Of a DNA stretch of 64,000 bases, positions 55,717 to 64,000 are shown in pieces. Source of the stretch: Diploptera punctata (taxonomy: Eukaryota > Arthropoda > Insecta > Blattodea > Blaberidae); the NCBI GenBank assembly GCA_030220185.1, contig JASPKZ010005710.1, positions 1,116,001 to 1,180,000 on the forward strand. Reading direction: 5' to 3'. The first letter of the stretch is position 1, and every line of letters begins with the position of its first letter. The notes beneath the pieces were generated by a model. It made no database searches and was not told the DNA's origin. It saw only the letters and a program-made list of their open reading frames with translations. Position numbers and translations under genes: made by a program.

Positions 55717-56572
55717 CTAGGACAGATCTTTCACTGCTGTCATAGCATTTTCATGCTATGCTCTGCAGTTTTACTAAGGAATTATATATGTGGTAGCTTC
55801 CTGTTGTTTTCCTCACCGGGGATGATAATCATGATTATGACGATGGCCAGATGATATTTGGGGACCTTTTGGGCCTAAAAGCTACCTGGCATTTGCCTTA
55901 TAGGCAAGGAACAAACCCAAGAAAAAACCTCACCCAGGAAGCTTGTCCCGACCGGTAACACTGGTCAACATGATTTTTATCTCATGAGTACCAATAGTTG
56001 TACTTAATGCAGTTTTTTTTATCGTGTTTTAAAATATATATTGGGAATTTCTCCATCACCCACAGTTTTTTTTTATTTCAATTTCAATTAATGGATTTAA
56101 ATAATTATTTTTTTTATAAATGTTTTTTCGTCCATTTGTCCATTGTAAAATAAAACCAAATGAGCTAACTCAAATGGTTTCAGCTATGGAGAAGAGATAT
56201 CAAGGCAAATAGAATCCTAATATGCTGGCCGATTATTGTTGGACCATCAAGAGGGATGCTCCACAGGCGAAATATAGCAGAAAATCGTTATTTCTTACTT
56301 TATAGGTGAGTCCGAATGTTCGAATATTGTATAGTTACGAATGTAGATAATATTAAAGTGTTTGAAATTATAAATTCCTCTCTCTCGGAAACCTTGCGTG
56401 ATGGAGAAAAACCGATATCGTATTTGAATTCAGGAGAAAAAATACTATCAGAATCACATATTTTTCTTTCTTACAAAAAAAAGTTTATTTTTTGTTGCTC
56501 AGTGTAATCGAACCTGGGCCAATTGCGTGACAAGACTGAACGCTACCTCGAGACCATCAGCGGTGGACATGC
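55717..56572 (-). mobile_element. SINE-II split by transposon T
   Basis: SINE-II sequence at 55717-55958 resumes at 56505-56572 (TAATCGAACCTGGGCC ... CAGCGGTGGAC). The junction has duplicated TAA. Confidence 0.85.
55959..56504 (+). mobile_element. Transposon T, 546-bp copy inside SINE-II
   Basis: Inverted ends CACTGGTCAACA / TGTTGCTCAGTG; TAA at 55955-55958 region and 56505-56507. A 3-base TWA-type duplication suggests the PIF/Harbinger superfamily. Confidence 0.85.
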
Positions 56573-56574
56573 GA

Positions 56575-57480
56575 ATAATATACTTTTTAAAATTAATTTG
56601 TTTAATGTGAATTTTTTTTATCTTTAATTAATCCTGTAATGAAATGGATACCGGTTTTGATGTTTTGAAATTCTCATTTATATCTATACACTTTCTATTG
56701 GTTATCATTATTTGTTTACATATAACATTAATAATTAAATGTGCCGCGGTTTATTCATTATGTTGAAGAAACTTGCGTCCGATTTTGTGACTGTAATATT
56801 CCATTTCTGTCCATTTTATAAGACCATAATATGGAATGAAATTTATTAATGTTTGATATACTGTATCAGTATGAAAAATCCCTTATTTTTAAAGTTTGAA
56901 ACAGTTTTTTTACTAAAAAGTATTTCGTTGAAGTTTTTAAATTTTAGTTGGCGGGAACTTATTGACACCACTGTTTGAAGTTTAATGGATTTATGTAAAC
57001 TTGAGCAGATTATAGAGTACAGTTCAAGTTATCAGACGGTAGAGAAAAGAGCAGGATCAGGAGAAAAAAAGGCTGTCTTTGTTAAGTTCTACGGGAGCAG
57101 GGAAGACAAAGAAGCTCTAAGTACTTACCTTCTATTCTGTCACACTCACCTGTGTTCAGTGATTGGATACAACCGCTTTCCAATGTAGGTATTCTATCGA
57201 TTTTCTCCTTAATTTATAGTACATATTAATGCATGTATGCATTTGTTAAAGAATAGATATTGTATGTAATTATTAATGTATGCGTGAAAATATTCTCAGC
57301 TATCAGATATTTAGGTTTCTAAGCGATGGGGTTTTATACGTGATCCTAGAGGACTGTAGAAGTAAAAGTGTATTTGCCTTTTTTAAAAATATCCTCCAGT
57401 CTTCCCAACTTTCTAATTCCATGTCCTTCAAACAGGCTGGGTTTTATTTTGAATAGAGTTTAATAGTGCAAACAACCGTT
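56575..57480. other. Intronic sequence with one 67-codon frame
   Basis: 56985-57188 could encode MDLCKLEQIIEYSSSYQTVE... on the plus strand. Not recognised; length is near chance and no repeat copy is present. Confidence 0.3.
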
Positions 57481-57560
57481 TATTGAATAGGACTAGATTT
57501 ATTAATTGTGAGACAGAATTTCGTGTAAATATTAGTTTTGTGTTTTGATTGTAGACGTAC

Positions 57561-57659
57561 CTGTTCTCGTTGGTCAATGTTGGCACCGGCTGCTAGTAAC
57601 ACTTTGCATATATCAGTATAACCTTGCTCAGCTGCTATGTGGATGGGCGATTGAAGTCT
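57561..57659 (-). CDS. ANKDD1A: ANKDD1-like gene, ankyrin-repeat exon
   Basis: A 99-base, phase-0 exon encodes one complete ankyrin repeat beginning RLQSPIHIAAEQGYTD and ending LAAGANIDQREQ. SPIH stands in the TPLH position and GANID forms the finger. The acceptor reads TTTTACAG and the donor GTACGT. The intron towards 59026 is 1,366 bases and that towards 52488 is 5,072 bases. One exon per repeat with constant phase is the usual architecture of ankyrin genes and makes false exon calls unlikely. No frameshift or stop is present. Confidence 0.9.
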
Positions 57660-57851
57660 CTGTAAAAGTAAAAAAACACTACAAATTACAGCGAAAAAAT
57701 AACAGAATGGCATGCATAGGAAGAAGTTCTTTTGATACTCTATTCTTCTTTATTTCTTCGAATTTTTGACGCTTTAACAACGAGGTCACATCGCGTCTTC
57801 GGATCTTTAGGTATGACCATTAGTCCGTGAGTTACCAATACGTGTAAAGTC

Positions 57852-58162
57852 CATCCATAGTAATTCTGCCCGAATGCAGGTCCTTCACTGCAATCATAGC
57901 ATTTTCATGCTATGCTTGCAGCTTTACTAGGGAATTGTAGGTGTGGTAGCTTCCCGTTGTTTTTCCACACCGGTGAAGGATGATGATGACCATATGATTT
58001 CGGGGACCGTTTGGGCCTTAAAGTTTTCCTGACATTTGTCTTACAGGTGAGGAAAACCCCGATAAAAATCTCGCCCAGAAAAACTGCCCCGACCGGGGAT
58101 CGAACCCGGGCCCGCTGCGTGACAAGGCAGCACGCTAACTCGTGACCACAGCGGTGGACACA
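57852..58162 (-). mobile_element. SINE-II, full-length
   Basis: GTGTAAAGTC flanks both ends (57842-57851 and about 58164-58173). The minus strand begins GTCCACCGCTGTGGTC, B box GGTTCGATCCCC, body with GGCCATATGATTTC-type block, and a stem-loop AGCATAGCATGAAAATGCTATG. Confidence 0.88.
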
Positions 58163-58299
58163 TGTGTAAAGTCAATACTGATAAAATTCAAACTAAAATT
58201 CCTTTGAGGTAAACAGTCACAAAGTAGAATATTAAAATAGATACCTGGCAGGTGCAGTCGTTCTCAACTAGGTTAAAAATGAAAAAAAAAAAAACACTG

Positions 58300-58331
58300 T
58301 ATGCCTTTCGGAAACCGGCTTCTATCATCAG
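58300..58331 (-). ncRNA. Hammerhead-like motif
   Basis: CUGAUGA, U, A GAA..UUCC stem II, GAA, AGGCAU (one change from AGGCCU), A at the cleavage position. Confidence 0.55.
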
Positions 58332-58530
58332 CAGAAGGATATATGCTACTAACCTGTGTTGTTATTTTGCGACACTTTTGACATCGGCGACCTTCCAGCG
58401 TCGTCGGTAGCTACTGGCTGTTACTGAAATTACAGAACAGCAGTCAGTAACCTACCGACCACTCTCGAAGACCGCTGATGTCAAATGCATCGCAAAATAA
58501 CAACAAAAGCTATTAGCACATATCCTTCTG

Positions 58531-58562
58531 CTGATGATGGAAGCCGGTTTTAGAAAGACCTA
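58531..58562 (+). ncRNA. Hammerhead-like motif
   Basis: CUGAUGA, U, GGAAGCCGGUUUUA, GAA, AGACCU, A. Stem II and stem III each carry changes. Confidence 0.55.
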
Positions 58563-58695
58563 CAGTTCTTAATTTTTTAAATATTTTTAACCTAGTTTAG
58601 GACGACTGCACCTACCAGATATTTCTTTTAATATTTTGCTTTGTGTAATTTTACCTCAACGGGAATTTAAACAACAGTTAGTAGCGCATATTATA

Positions 58696-58726
58696 TTGAT
58701 GATGGAAGCCGATTTCGAGAGGCCTA
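58696..58726 (+). ncRNA. Hammerhead-like motif
   Basis: UUGAUGA, U, GGAAGCCGAUUUC, GAG, palindromic AGGCCU, A. Stem III is intact but GAA is GAG. Confidence 0.5.
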
Positions 58727-58804
58727 CAGTTCTTAAAAATCCTTGAAGACGACATCTGCAGGAATGTATTTTAATATTTTACTAAAAAGAGAACATGAAT
58801 GTAC

Positions 58805-58965
58805 AAAAACTCAATTTTAGAATTTATCCAAGAAAATGGTACGGGCATATTAGGCGAATAGAGGATGAAAGATTACCGAAGAAAATAATGGAATGGACAC
58901 CATCAGGAACGAGAAGGAAAGGACGACCAAATCTCAATGACAGGAATTTTTGAGCGATCTTAATA
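58805..58965 (+). mobile_element. LINE tail fragment
   Basis: Encodes RKWYGHIRRIEDERLPKKIM and EWTPSGTRRKGRP, then decays into AATAATAAT. Confidence 0.7.
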
Positions 58966-59025
58966 ATAATAATTCACAATGAGAAAGAAAACATTCCTGA
59001 CAATTCTTTATGGAAATTGTCTTAC

Positions 59026-59124
59026 CACGTTGAGAGCATTGAGATCCGCTCCTTTTGATATGAGCAGTTCAACAGTTTCAGTCTCATTAGCTTGGCAAGC
59101 CACGTGAAGTGGCGTATTTCCATT
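59026..59124 (-). CDS. ANKDD1A: ANKDD1-like gene, ankyrin-repeat exon (first recognised exon in window)
   Basis: An internal exon of exactly 99 bases encodes one 33-residue ankyrin repeat. It opens NGNTPLHVACQ and ends ISKGADLNALNV, with the TPLH turn and the GADLN finger expected of the fold. It is bounded by TTGTTGCAG upstream and GTAAGA downstream, phase 0 at both ends. The next recognised exon (57561) is also a 99-base, phase-0, single-repeat exon, so the two join in frame. Ankyrin repeats serve protein binding. In this family a stack of repeats precedes a C-terminal death domain, giving an adaptor-like cytoplasmic protein whose partners are poorly known. A LINE 3' fragment begins about 25 bases beyond the acceptor side, on the opposite strand. 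The family assignment rests on the downstream death-domain exons; A versus B paralogue cannot be decided here. Confidence 0.9.
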
Positions 59125-59149
59125 CTGCAACAAAAACACATTATTTCAG

Positions 59150-59700
59150 CATTAAAATTCTAGCAAATGGTTTACAAAATTGTGAGGGGAAAACAGATAT
59201 TCAAGACAAAAGTAGACACTATGCGCATGTACGGTATCAGCAGACGCATAACGGATACAACAAAGGCCACCAAACAAAACTCTTCTTCCCAAACATCCAT
59301 ACCAGGCAAGAAACCGTCCTAAATCCAACTTTCGTACTTACACAATTCCTCACAAACCATGGAAAATTCCAACAATACCTACACAGAATTGGAAAAACAG
59401 CTTCACCGAAGTGTCCATGCTCAGAAGACGACCAAACAGCTATGCATCTGTTACTTCACTGCAAGCTACAAGAAAAGAACAGACCAGCGCACATCAAGGA
59501 CCCAAATATAGCGCTAAGAAAAGTTATTAAAATGCCACAAACAATCAAATACATAAATGAAATATTCCAGACACTGAAATAATCCATATTAATTGTAATC
59601 CATTAATTGTAAAACCATATAAAGTGTAAACTAAATATCCTGCGATATACCCACAAGGTAAAACGCAGGTTGTAAAAACTTGTTCAAATTAAAAAAAAAC
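59150..59700 (+). mobile_element. R1/LOA-like LINE 3' end with poly(A)
   Basis: Encodes GYNKGHQTKLFFPNIHTRQE, FVLTQFLTNHGKFQQYLHRI, KCPCSEDDQTAMHLLLHC and ends at 59580-59582. The FLT.HG.F..YL...C.C....T..H...C pattern is the C-terminal zinc-knuckle region of the R1/I group. A short A9 run follows at about 59692. 5'-truncated, antisense to the host gene. Confidence 0.8.
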
Positions 59701-60155
59701 CCATAGAAACACGTGATGCAGCCAACAAATACAGGGTATTAGGAGGCAAAGAAGAAATACCCCAAACATCTATGCAACATAATTATGTGCCTCAAAATTC
59801 AAGTCTTTAACTTAAAAAAAGTTAACCAAAATACAAACAACTAGATTGAAGTCTTGAAATTAAAAATGCTAACCAAAATACAACTCTCACTCTACTATTC
59901 TCTGTCCAACGTAAGAAGCACACTTTGACATTTAACCTCCGAATGTATTACTCCACGCAGCACGTGTAAGAGTGCAGGCGAACTCTGTCAGCTGTTTGTT
60001 ACAAACCGATAAATTAATGCGCAACAATCGTTTTAATTTTTAATGTGCAGGTTGTATTAATATTTACAATGGTATGTCAAAAAATTAATTAAATTATAAT
60101 TGTTAATATTAAACAAATTAATTCAAATCAAATATTTAATTTAAAATAACTGTAC

Positions 60156-60398
60156 TTACAGTAATGAAATAAAAAACCTATGCATCTTGTAATGAACTGT
60201 ACACTTCACAATCTTGTCCACCGCTCTTAAAACATGTTTAGGCGTTTTGATATTACCAGTTTCTTTTAATTCCCTGCGAAAATGTACAACACTACTCTCC
60301 GACGCACCAGTATATTCTGCAGTTAATTTAACACAACATAATTCGTTCACTACAGTGCCAGGATTATGCTCCATAAACTTACAAAATATATTTAACAC
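60156..60398 (-). pseudogene. Helix-turn-helix fragment of an IS630/Tc1-type transposase
   Basis: The minus strand reads VVNELCCVKLTAEYTGASES, then VVHFRRELKETGNIKTPKHV and AVDKIVKCTVHYKMHRFF, with a donor-like ACT|GTAAGTAC just after. The pattern (TA..TG.SES.V...R.E....G....P..V......D...K..VH..) resembles the DNA-binding leader of insect Tc1-type transposases. No catalytic domain nearby. Confidence 0.45.
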
Positions 60399-60399
60399 C

Positions 60400-61545
60400 G
60401 TTTTTTACCACTCTTTAACAATTTCCCTTCGTGCTTCTAATAATTTTGATCACACATTTTATCACCGAGTTAAGTTAACATAAACTACCCGACAGCCGCC
60501 ATATTTGTAACTGACATTCAACTTCCTCTCAAGAATTGTTCAGTTTCAAACAAATGCGAATTCTTAGTTGGTCTCCGACCTTCGAAGAAACATGTAGATA
60601 TATACTGTATTCTGATCAACTGTAGTTAACATAAATTGCTCTAAATACGTAATTATACTAATCGAGTACACGATCTATTTTTTCGCTTCCGTTGAACTGT
60701 GCTTCGGCCATGAACGAATCGCAGTAACTACAGCAGTCATGTGCTTCGTGAATTACCCGCCCATTTATTTTCCTGAAGTGTCTTTCTTTGGCTGGACAGA
60801 AAATATATTTATCCAAGATAGGAATTTGATCAAATTTAGCAAAAATAAATCTATAGACTCTTTTCAAGAAGTAATAGAAGATATTGGGGAAGTTTATCCT
60901 GTAGTTCAGTTGCTTAGTGTGGTTTTAGTTAGTTATTAGTGTTGCCTTTATATGATAAGTGCCTTAGTGTAAATAGTTAATTAGTACATATCAATTTATA
61001 AACTGTATGTTGGCTGCATTGTAAAAAAGTTGAAGTTTGGGAAGTACATATTAGTTGCATTGGAACACGGATACGTTTGAATAACAATATCACTGCCAGA
61101 TCATTGAGGCACGTATCTAATTGAATCGTGTAAACAAATATATTTGATTAATCATTAGAGAACGTTTAGAATATGTACGAAATGGTAGTAAATGTTTTTA
61201 AAAATGAAACCGTAAGAACGAAATTTGAGAGAAGTCGTGTTAAGTATGTTGAAAGTCGCGTCACATGTTGGATACTCGAGCCAACTTTTGCCTTAAGAAA
61301 ATTTATTTACACAGTTCGTTTGAAAGTTGACGCCTCCGTACTAAAACATTCTCAGCGTGTAAGCCATAATCGGGCATGGAGTTATCTGTTTACAGAAACA
61401 ACTTTTAACTCTTGTAAAAGAAAGAAGAATTAAATAAAAAAGAGAATCAAATAAAACTTGAACGTATCATTTATATAATTTATGATAATAATTCAATAAT
61501 TTTCAATAAAATTCAGTAATTTATGATAATATAAATGAAAAAATA
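60400..61545. other. Unassigned sequence with short open frames
   Basis: Frames at 60658-60867 (minus, ...MAEAQFNGSEKIDRVLD) and 61173-61433 (plus) are not recognised and have no support beyond openness. Confidence 0.3.
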
Positions 61546-61547
61546 GA

Positions 61548-61870
61548 ATGCGAAATAAAGAAATAAGGGACATTATGGGTGTACAAGGGGAGCCGGACAT
61601 CATAGACATTATAGAAAAGAAAAGGTTACAGTGGTATGGTCATGTCAAAAGAATGCCAGAACAAAGATTGCTTAAAATTGTTATGGAATGGATCCCAATG
61701 AAAAGGAGAAAGAGAGGAAGACCGAAGAAAACTTGGATAGAAGGGGTACAAACAGCTATGAATATCAGAGGAATGGAGGAAGATCAATGGATGGACAGAG
61801 ATGAATGGCGTTTGGTTTCCGGAAGACGGCGGCAGCTGCCATGATACCGGATGATGATGATGATATATGA
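61548..61870 (+). mobile_element. LINE 3' end with (GAT)n tail
   Basis: Encodes KKRLQWYGHVKRMPEQRLLK, IVMEWIPMKRRKRGRPKKTW, then TAMNIRGMEEDQWMDRDEWR and a stop at 61842-61844, followed by GATGATGATGATGAT. In frame for ~98 codons. ATGAAAAAAT-like sequence on both sides may be the target duplication. Confidence 0.85.
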
Positions 61871-61904
61871 AAAAAATTATATCTATTTCCCCAGTTTTTT
61901 TATT

Positions 61905-62248
61905 TTGGCATTTCTGGTGTTCTCCTCCTGGCATTGGCGTAATTATAACCACCACGTCTGGAGTTGGGGCGCATGGAAGGCGGAGGGATACGCTGGCCCT
62001 GTGACATTATGGGTGATGATGATAGTGGTGCGCCAGGAGAGTCTTTAATCCTAAACTTAATCTAAGACGAATAAGAATGTTGATGATTATGGTGGCCATG
62101 TGATGTTTGAGGACCATTTGGGTCTTAAAGTTTTCTGACATTTGTGTTATAGGTGAGGAAAAACTTCGAAAAAACCTCACCCAGAAAACTTGTCCCGATC
62201 GAGATTCGAACTCGTGCACGCTATCTCGAGATCCCAGCGGTGGACTAA
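61905..62248 (-). mobile_element. SINE-II-type composite, minus
   Basis: B box on the minus strand (GAGTTCGAATCTCGATCGGG) and the body shared with 30535-31055. Confidence 0.75.
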
Positions 62249-62327
62249 AAAAAAAAAGATAAGTGGAATCATTTCTCATTAGAATGCATTTTGGAACTGT
62301 GATATATCGTTTTTATTTATTAGTATC

Positions 62328-62765
62328 GGCCGCGGTGGACTAGTGGTTATGCTCCTTCCCTCTGGTCCCGAGGTTCGCGGGTTCAAACCCGGCAGGGGTC
62401 GATTGATTTTTAAGGACGGAACAATTCAAGGAGTAAGTCCTCCGGGAGGGACTTTAAGCCGTGGGTCCCGAGTCTGAAGATTTTCAGGCTCGTAAAAAAT
62501 CCTTAATCCTGAATGAAAAGGCCTCTAAGCAAAATTTACCGAATTTTCCCGTCCTAGTACTACCTTGGTTTCCTAGATGTCAGTGTGAGGCGGTACGCTG
62601 ACCACGGACCACTCAAATATGACATCTATACGAAAACAAGTGTAACTAAATTAGTATGGTTCAAATTCTTCCCTGTAGGGGAGAGGGCCTAAATCTCTGT
62701 AAAGGGAAAACAATACAATACAATACAATACAATACAATACAATACAATACAATACAATACAATA
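62328..62765 (+). mobile_element. SINE-V, complete, with (CAATA)n tail
   Basis: tRNA-like head 62330-62403 (A box GTGGACTAGTGGTTATGC, B box GGGTTCAAACCC), body as at 6975, tail CAATA x 11-12 at 62708-62765. Confidence 0.9.
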
Positions 62766-62769
62766 GTTA

Positions 62770-63185
62770 TTAGTAATTGAGATCGACGTAAATAATTAAA
62801 TATATATCAACCGTAATCACAGTCTTCACTTCAATGTTTAGGTTCTAATGGACCTATTTCTGTATCCATTTCGCTCTAGATCTTCCTGCATCTCTTTTTT
62901 TCCATTGAACTACATTTCATCTAAAGTGCAGGTAGGTTTTTGTCAATGATTCTTGTAAATACTTGCACCACATTTGAAATTTTTCTACTTATGATTCCAT
63001 TCTCAATCTTTTTTATTTTAGTGTTTTTCATTTTATTTAGGATTGTCTATTCATTTGGGTAAAGCGTGAACATATTCTGATAGGTTGTCTTAGAAACACA
63101 TAAGGGAACTTACTAGCTTACGAAAATAATAGGATTTATTGTACGATTTTCTGGGGCATTTAGATATTTTTTTTATTTCGGAATA
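62770..63185. other. Unassigned AT-rich sequence
   Basis: Nothing recognised. Confidence 0.35.
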
Positions 63186-63189
63186 TTCC

Positions 63190-63860
63190 ACAATACAGTG
63201 TTTCTCCTTCAACCCAAAGTGATTCGTCGCCAGAGGTTCCTGTCTAAAGCATCTTCTTTTCTCAAATCTCTAGCTTCCACACTTCTCTTCACTCTATCCA
63301 TCTATCTATCTATCCATCCTCCTCCATCCATCCATCCGTCCATCCATCATCTTCTAGGCCTGTCTCTTCTCTCTTCCGCTTCTTCATTAGCTTTCCAATT
63401 AAGGATCTTCTTTGGTATTCTCTCTTATTCCATTCTTATGAGGTATCCATACCATTCAAACGTTTTTCTTCTATTTTTCGTAATATGTTTTTTTTTAACT
63501 TGCATAGTTTCCCTTATTGTGCTGTTTCAGAACTTATCCCTTCTTGAAATTCTTGTCGATTGCCTCCAAAAATCCATTTCTACTGCTAACAGCTTGTTGG
63601 CTTGATTTCTACTTACTGCCCAGGTTTCGGGCCTATGTAATAAAATGCTTTGTAACAGAACTTGAAATATAGTTTTCTTCGTTCTGTATATTATATTTCT
63701 ATCCCAAAGCAGTGAGTTCAACAAACCAATGATTCTTCTTCCATCAGTTATTCTTCTTTCAATTTCTGTTGTTGAATTCTCACTTTTATCTAAAATAGAT
63801 CCTAAATATTTAAAATTTCATATTCTTCCTAAATTACATTTTATCTCATCTGTTGTATTC
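63190..63860 (-). mobile_element. LINE C-terminal remnant
   Basis: The minus strand encodes LLWDRNIIYRTKKTIFQVLL, LLHRPETWAVSRNQANKLLA and VEMDFWRQSTRISRRDKF, then decays through a GGATGGATGGA run (63300-63350). Same region as other LINE tails here. Confidence 0.75.
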
Positions 63861-63865
63861 ATTTT

Positions 63866-64000
63866 AGATATCCATCCATAGTAATTCTGCCCGAAGGCAG
63901 GTCCTTCACTGCAATCATAGCATTTTCATGCTATGCTTGCAGCTTTACTAGGGAATTGAAGGTGTGGTAGCTTCCCGTTACTTTCCACACCGGTGAAGGA
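63866..64000 (-). mobile_element. SINE-II, cut by window end
   Basis: Matches 57850-57985 (GTCCTTCACTGCAATCATAGC; CTTTACTAGGGAATTG). Continues past the window. Confidence 0.85.

Larger units (their letters stand above)
58237..58745. repeat. Foldback plus third arm, three hammerhead-like motifs
   Basis: Left arm 58237-58435 and right arm 58440-58622 are inverted; a third, shorter arm follows in plus orientation at 58660-58745 with the same GGAAGCCG.TTTC..GGCCTACAG. Confidence 0.85.

Noticed and set aside
60658..60867. First coding exon of a host gene (MAEAQFNGSEKIDRVLD)
   Set aside because: Ends in a stop after a few codons, no domain recognised, no splice partner found.
63198..63605. 135-codon plus-strand hydrophobic protein
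   Set aside because: Antisense of a LINE C-terminal remnant, with TCCATCCATC repeats producing the open frame.

Overview
This window looks like an AT-rich, transposon-dense nuclear segment of an insect genome. The repeat set (Penelope-like elements, several LINE families ending in trinucleotide tails, many tRNA-derived SINEs, foldbacks, MITEs) and very long introns suggest a large genome, perhaps cockroach- or termite-like. That placement is inference only; no diagnostic host marker is visible.

One host gene is recognisable. It lies on the minus strand and spans about 40 kb: the 3' part of an ankyrin repeat and death domain protein (ANKDD1A/B family). Five exons are supported: ankyrin exons 59026-59124, 57561-57659 and 52394-52488, then two exons that split the death domain, 25689-25926 and 18841-18977. 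The last ends in TGA with AATAAA 11 bases downstream. Splice sites and phases agree across all five (0,0,0,1). Together they are only 668 bases of coding sequence. The third ankyrin exon lacks one base and is frameshifted as given. Upstream exons must lie beyond the window.

Layout. 0-5 kb: foldbacks and an inverted pair of Penelope-like 3' ends. 5-13 kb: a decayed Tc1/mariner-like transposon, nested LINEs and SINEs, and four copies of a ~700 bp repeat. 13-20 kb: a Penelope-like fragment with a SINE inside it, SINE inverted pairs, a cluster of foldbacks (one holding a hAT-like insertion), then the last host exon. 20-31 kb: sparse intron with inverted MITE copies around the death-domain exon. 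31-45 kb: LINE remnants, including one inside another, two copies of a composite foldback carrying a tRNA-Tyr-like head with an intron, and a 1.35 kb LINE reverse transcriptase pseudogene. 46-50 kb: a Penelope element with GIY-YIG domain and a tandem tRNA-like SINE array. 51-64 kb: further foldbacks, a TAA-flanked DNA transposon family, SINEs, LINE tails and the first three recognised exons of the host gene.

The most striking signal is a recurring module. Around a dozen sites in foldbacks and Penelope-like ends read as type I hammerhead ribozyme cores: CUGANGA, a stem II hairpin, GAA, then a short self-complementary stem III ending at UC or UA. Such a stem III favours pairing between two molecules. 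In one class the core is followed 21-27 bases later by a 5' splice-donor-like GAG|GTRAGW, on the same strand. Hammerheads in Penelope-like elements are known; the shared layout of inverted pair, palindromic stem III and donor is what deserves checking.
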